DNA from: Phyllobacterium chamaecytisi
GTDB taxonomy: Bacteria; Pseudomonadota; Alphaproteobacteria; Rhizobiales; Rhizobiaceae
NCBI RefSeq assembly: GCF_020164455.1
Contig: NZ_JAIQWW010000009.1
Coordinates: forward strand, 124,001-188,000
Direction of reading: 5' to 3'
Length of the DNA: 64,000 nt
The notes below the pieces were generated by a model. That model saw only the letters and a list, made by a program, of their open reading frames with translations. It had not been told where the DNA came from and did no database searches. Below, one piece after another: positions 60,797 to 64,000 of this stretch. Within the stretch, counting starts at the first letter, position 1, and every line of letters starts with the position of its first letter. The position numbers were made by a program, and so were the translations under genes.

Positions 60797-63264
60797 ACCT
60801 TGAGCAAGCCATCTTCGGTGAGTTAAATCGGGGACATGGTCTCCTGATGACGTCAGGCGACCGGCAGACGATGGCGGAACTAGCGCCCCGGCTCGATCTT
60901 CCGGACAATGCGCCTCCCGGCGCGGAATGGACACCCTTCGTCTCCGGGTTTCCCTTTAGGGACAAGTATGTCTTAGCGCGGACGTTCCACGACCCGGCAG
61001 CCCCAAGGGGCGGAATGGTTCTGGCTCACGCGATCTTGATTCCGCTGGAAAGTATTTGTGCGTACAGCGACATCCAACCAGTGTTTGACCAACTGATTTC
61101 GGAAGGTGTCAGACCATCATCCCTACCAGCGCTAGTGGTGCCGGAAGTTCTTGACCGACCACGTCAGGACCCGGAACTCGAGGCAGCGGTCTCCGCACTG
61201 CTGACTGCTGGCAACGGCCCTGTAGTACGGGTTGGTCATGTTGGCTTTGAGACGCTTGTCGCCGCACTCTGGATACGGCTCTGGCCGGAAATGAGGAAGC
61301 ATTTTTCGTTCCGCCTCAGCTTCGGGCCGGGCGATATCGTTGAATCGCCCGCTCCCCTTTTAGTCTGCACCCCAAAATCGCTGGTCGCTAGATGGCGGGG
61401 CTCTAGATTCATCGACCAGTTCCTGGGTGCGTCCCCCTCAGCCGCTGCCGAGGCTTTGTTGAGCCCCGACGCCAATCGGTCTCTTCTTGATTTCGGTGCC
61501 GCAATTGGGATGACTCCAGTTAGCTTTTCGGAACTGACTCTTTTGGAGCAGGCGTTTCGTTTTAGCGAGACTGATCCTCATGGGATGCGAAATGCGCTCA
61601 CCGCCGTGCGCCTCGTTGATGCGCTGTCTCCACAATCGGCCGATGGACGCAAGCGCAAGGAGGCTTTGACTAGAAATCTGGCATTTGCGCTGGAGAGCGC
61701 GAGCACCGCGGACCTGCTCAAGCTTCGCAATCTTGACCTCAAAGCGTTTGATGTGGGTAGCGTCGAAGTTTGGAACTCTCTTCGTGACCGTATCGCCAAA
61801 AGCAATTTCCCTCCGCGTGAGGACGCCGAGTTTATTGAGCTCGCCAGAAACGCCTTGTCCGAAGAGGCCATTGCACCTTGGCGGGAAGCGGCGATTGCGG
61901 GTTTTGCTACGCCGTCACGCGAGGGAAACAAATCTTTTGCTGCCGCGCTCTGGCGATGGATAGCGATCGCCGGTGACCTCGTCGCGAATCTTTTGCAGAG
62001 GACAGACCTCGGGAGGGAACTTGAAGACGTAATGGTTACCCTTGCGCCTACAAAACTGCCAAACGGGGCGCCGCTACAAGTTCTCAAACTTGCAGTCGAG
62101 AAAGGTCTCTTCCGACTACATGCGTCGATTTCTCTAGCCGCATTTGGCATCGAAAAGGCTGTTCGCCTCCAAGCTAAGATCGAGCCACGTAATTCGTCGC
62201 AGGGTATCGCTGTTATCGCGGATCACGCTATGGACGAGCAGAAGGTCGACATGGCCGTCGATCTGCAGGACGAGCGATTAACCGTATATGCAGCAGAGGC
62301 TGTCGCGCGGAGGCCGGAGCTTGTGCGAAAAGCCGAAGATTCTCCAAAGGTAATGCGTGCCATCTGGCGCTCAGCGCTCTTGATAAACATCGGCGCATGG
62401 AAAGGGCCATCCAAACCTGTCGATCAATTTCATCGTCTACTTGCGAGTATGTTGGACGGGGAACAAGATGTTGCCCAAACAATCGGTCTGCTTTCCAAGA
62501 CGCCTTTGGCGAATGTCATCAGTTTCGCACGACGCTCCGAAATCTGGAGCGTACTACCAAGCCCAGCGCGAGAGAAGCTTTTGTCGGCGACGGCTGACGG
62601 ATGGTTCAAACAAATGGAGGAAGGACATCAAATATGGACCCCGGAGGCGGCGTTGCTGGAGGCGGTTTGCCGAATGCCAAAACTTGCCCTGCTTTTAGAC
62701 GACTTGGCGTCTCGTGACTTCGGTCGCGCCATCGAAATCCTGACGGTTACCGGCGCTTATGGGGAAACGCAGTTTAGAAAGTGGTTGGCTGCCGCCCTTA
62801 TCAAAAATACGAGGCTAACAGAACAGGAAGCTGTGAGCCTGGGCCAGTTGATCACTCGGCAACGCTGGTCTGTGACTGTAGACGATCTGCTGAAGCTTCT
62901 GTCTCTCGGACGAGAAGACTTACGGCCGGCATTAAGAGGCGCCGTGGACCTTATCAGCTACCTCAATCGGTGGCTGAACAAGCTCACGCCGGTGAATTCA
63001 TTCGAGAAGTGGGAGTCCGTCGCAGATCTTGCCGCCGAGCTATATCCCACGGGACCGGATCATGATGCTTTATGGGAGCGAGCTGGTGGGCGAAGTGCTG
63101 ATGTCCTGCAGAATGGCAATGGACGCTTTAAGTGGCGCGAAGCCCTTCGGACAGTACGATACGGCCGTGAACCACGCATTCAAAAATTATTGGGGGAAAT
63201 GCTCCGGGACTATCCTCAGAATCAGCACTTGAAATTGCTGGCGAACGATCCCGAATTCAGATGA
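60793..63264 (+). CDS. GAP1-like large protein of the GTPase-associated system
   Basis: An 823-residue protein with GTG start overlapping the previous stop. The first 250 residues (NLEQAIFGELNRGHGLLMTS, FPFRDKYVLARTFHDPAAPR, RGGMVLAHAILIPLE) match the N-terminal domain seen in GTPase-associated protein 1. The rest is mainly helical repeats rich in Leu, Ala and Arg (ALWRWIAIAGDLVANLLQRT, AEAVARRPELVRKAEDSPKV). Such repeat scaffolds often sense or bind a partner. The caspase-like gene follows at once. Function is unproven. Confidence 0.75.
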   Translation: MNLEQAIFGELNRGHGLLMTSGDRQTMAELAPRLDLPDNAPPGAEWTPFVSGFPFRDKYVLARTFHDPAAPRGGMVLAHAILIPLESICAYSDIQPVFDQLISEGVRPSSLPALVVPEVLDRPRQDPELEAAVSALLTAGNGPVVRVGHVGFETLVAALWIRLWPEMRKHFSFRLSFGPGDIVESPAPLLVCTPKSLVARWRGSRFIDQFLGASPSAAAEALLSPDANRSLLDFGAAIGMTPVSFSELTLLEQAFRFSETDPHGMRNALTAVRLVDALSPQSADGRKRKEALTRNLAFALESASTADLLKLRNLDLKAFDVGSVEVWNSLRDRIAKSNFPPREDAEFIELARNALSEEAIAPWREAAIAGFATPSREGNKSFAAALWRWIAIAGDLVANLLQRTDLGRELEDVMVTLAPTKLPNGAPLQVLKLAVEKGLFRLHASISLAAFGIEKAVRLQAKIEPRNSSQGIAVIADHAMDEQKVDMAVDLQDERLTVYAAEAVARRPELVRKAEDSPKVMRAIWRSALLINIGAWKGPSKPVDQFHRLLASMLDGEQDVAQTIGLLSKTPLANVISFARRSEIWSVLPSPAREKLLSATADGWFKQMEEGHQIWTPEAALLEAVCRMPKLALLLDDLASRDFGRAIEILTVTGAYGETQFRKWLAAALIKNTRLTEQEAVSLGQLITRQRWSVTVDDLLKLLSLGREDLRPALRGAVDLISYLNRWLNKLTPVNSFEKWESVADLAAELYPTGPDHDALWERAGGRSADVLQNGNGRFKWREALRTVRYGREPRIQKLLGEMLRDYPQNQHLKLLANDPEFR

Positions 63265-63273
63265 GGCTACAGC

Positions 63274-64000
63274 TTGTCCAGCAAATTTGATACAGGCTAC
63301 GCCTTGATCGTAGGCGTCGCCAACTATTCCGAAATGGAACCTCTTCCTGAGGCTGTATTAAATGACGCACAAGATCTGCAGCAATTGTTAACCTCGACTG
63401 TCGGGTTTCCATTTGAAAACGTGACGTGTCTCTGCGACCACGAGGCCACTCGTTCGGCCATTCGCACCGCGCTCGCAGATCTGGCCCTCCGTACACGCGC
63501 GGACGATACGGTAATCGTATATTTCTCCGGCCACGGTGTGCAGGTTGGCGCAAACCAGTCAAGCGCCCTTGTTCCGTATGATTACGTGCAGACCGAATGC
63601 GCTAACACCGTTATCGGAGAAGCCGACCTCGATGCCGCACTTTCCCGGATTAGTGCCAGGCGCCTTTTGGTCATTCTCGATGCTTGCCATGCCGGAGGCC
63701 TGAACAACAACTCGCCGCTGCGGGAGGGGTGGAGCGAGGGCTCGCTCGAGCGGCTGGTCGACGGGCGTAGCCGAGTCCTCATCGCGTCCTCGCGTGCGTC
63801 GGAAACTTCGATAATCCTCCCTAACGGCCGAAACAGCGTTTTTACCGCCGGATTGCTTGAGGCGCTAAAGGGCGGCGCTATGGACCGCTCAGATGGAGCG
63901 ACAAGGGTTTTTGACGTCTTCAAATTTGTCTCGTCGTACGTTCAGGAGGAAACTTCCCAGAGGCAACATCCGATATTCAAGACGTCGGTTCTGGAAGATG
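63274..64000 (+). CDS. Caspase-like (C14) peptidase, cut by the window edge
   Basis: The frame from TTG 63274 (TGAGG six bases upstream) gives a caspase/metacaspase p20-type domain: TGYALIVGVANYSEM at 7-21, VIVYFSGHGVQVG with the catalytic His near 87, and LLVILDACHAGGLN with the catalytic Cys near 139. It remains open to the right edge, so at least 242 residues and probably more domains exist. It is the last seen gene of the GTPase-associated operon, ten bases after the GAP1-like gene, and is the likely effector that kills or arrests the cell when the GTPase switch fires. The role is inferred. Confidence 0.85.
   Translation, partial: MSSKFDTGYALIVGVANYSEMEPLPEAVLNDAQDLQQLLTSTVGFPFENVTCLCDHEATRSAIRTALADLALRTRADDTVIVYFSGHGVQVGANQSSALVPYDYVQTECANTVIGEADLDAALSRISARRLLVILDACHAGGLNNNSPLREGWSEGSLERLVDGRSRVLIASSRASETSIILPNGRNSVFTAGLLEALKGGAMDRSDGATRVFDVFKFVSSYVQEETSQRQHPIFKTSVLED

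Overview
The window looks like an accessory stretch of an alphaproteobacterial genome, most likely order Hyphomicrobiales (rhizobia, Brucella and Phyllobacterium relatives). Supporting signs are a DUF982 protein, an HWE/HisKA_2-type histidine kinase, a phasin, a CIRCE-controlled groESL copy, a BMP-type nucleoside ABC importer and a large autotransporter with a proline linker. No rRNA, tRNA, CRISPR array or replication origin was found. Most of the window has high G+C; about 20.5-28.7 kb and 48.3-52.3 kb are visibly richer in A+T, which suggests acquired DNA.

Region 1 (1-9.5 kb) is a catabolic operon behind a divergent LacI-type regulator with an inverted-repeat operator. It holds a BMP substrate-binding protein, a double-ABC ATPase, two permeases, a broken nucleoside hydrolase, an SDR dehydrogenase, a mandelate-racemase/muconate-lactonizing-type dehydratase, a COG3618-type lactonase/amidohydrolase and a second nucleoside hydrolase that lacks two expected calcium ligands. 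The set fits uptake of a nucleoside-like compound followed by oxidation of the sugar without phosphorylation.

Region 2 (10.1-17.3 kb) is a tightly coupled minus-strand operon: SIS-HAD fusion, phosphoribosyltransferase-like protein, P-loop ATPase, unknown protein, and a PfkB kinase with two CxxC pairs. It resembles a nucleotide-centred conflict or stress system. Region 3 (17.4-20.9 kb) has a 5'-truncated S9 peptidase, a GNAT acetyltransferase, a proline iminopeptidase pseudogene and an A+T-rich gap.

Region 4 (20.9-28.7 kb) is a seven-gene plus-strand block that encodes mostly exported proteins: lipoprotein, DUF2272-transglycosylase, membrane protein, secreted unknown, muramidase, trypsin-like protease and a propeller-like protein. 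I do not recognise the whole as a named system. Region 5 (28.7-36.4 kb) carries housekeeping-type genes (cspA, groESL, phasin) among decayed genes: an isoprenylcysteine methyltransferase-like gene, a methyltransferase, Tad pilus genes, an FMN reductase and an acyl-CoA dehydrogenase-like gene. Region 6 (36.7-48.1 kb) has an HWE kinase, a GGDEF-EAL protein, small conserved genes, a DUF6088 pseudogene and a frameshifted giant autotransporter.

Region 7 (48.7-64 kb, running off the right edge) is a defence island: DUF2161 nuclease-like protein, an unknown protein, an Abi/UG-type reverse transcriptase, AbiEi/AbiEii toxin-antitoxin, SIR2-HerA with a truncated sbcD behind it, and a GTPase-associated system (GASH, two TRAFAC-type GTPases, GAP1-like protein) that ends in a caspase-like protease cut by the window edge.
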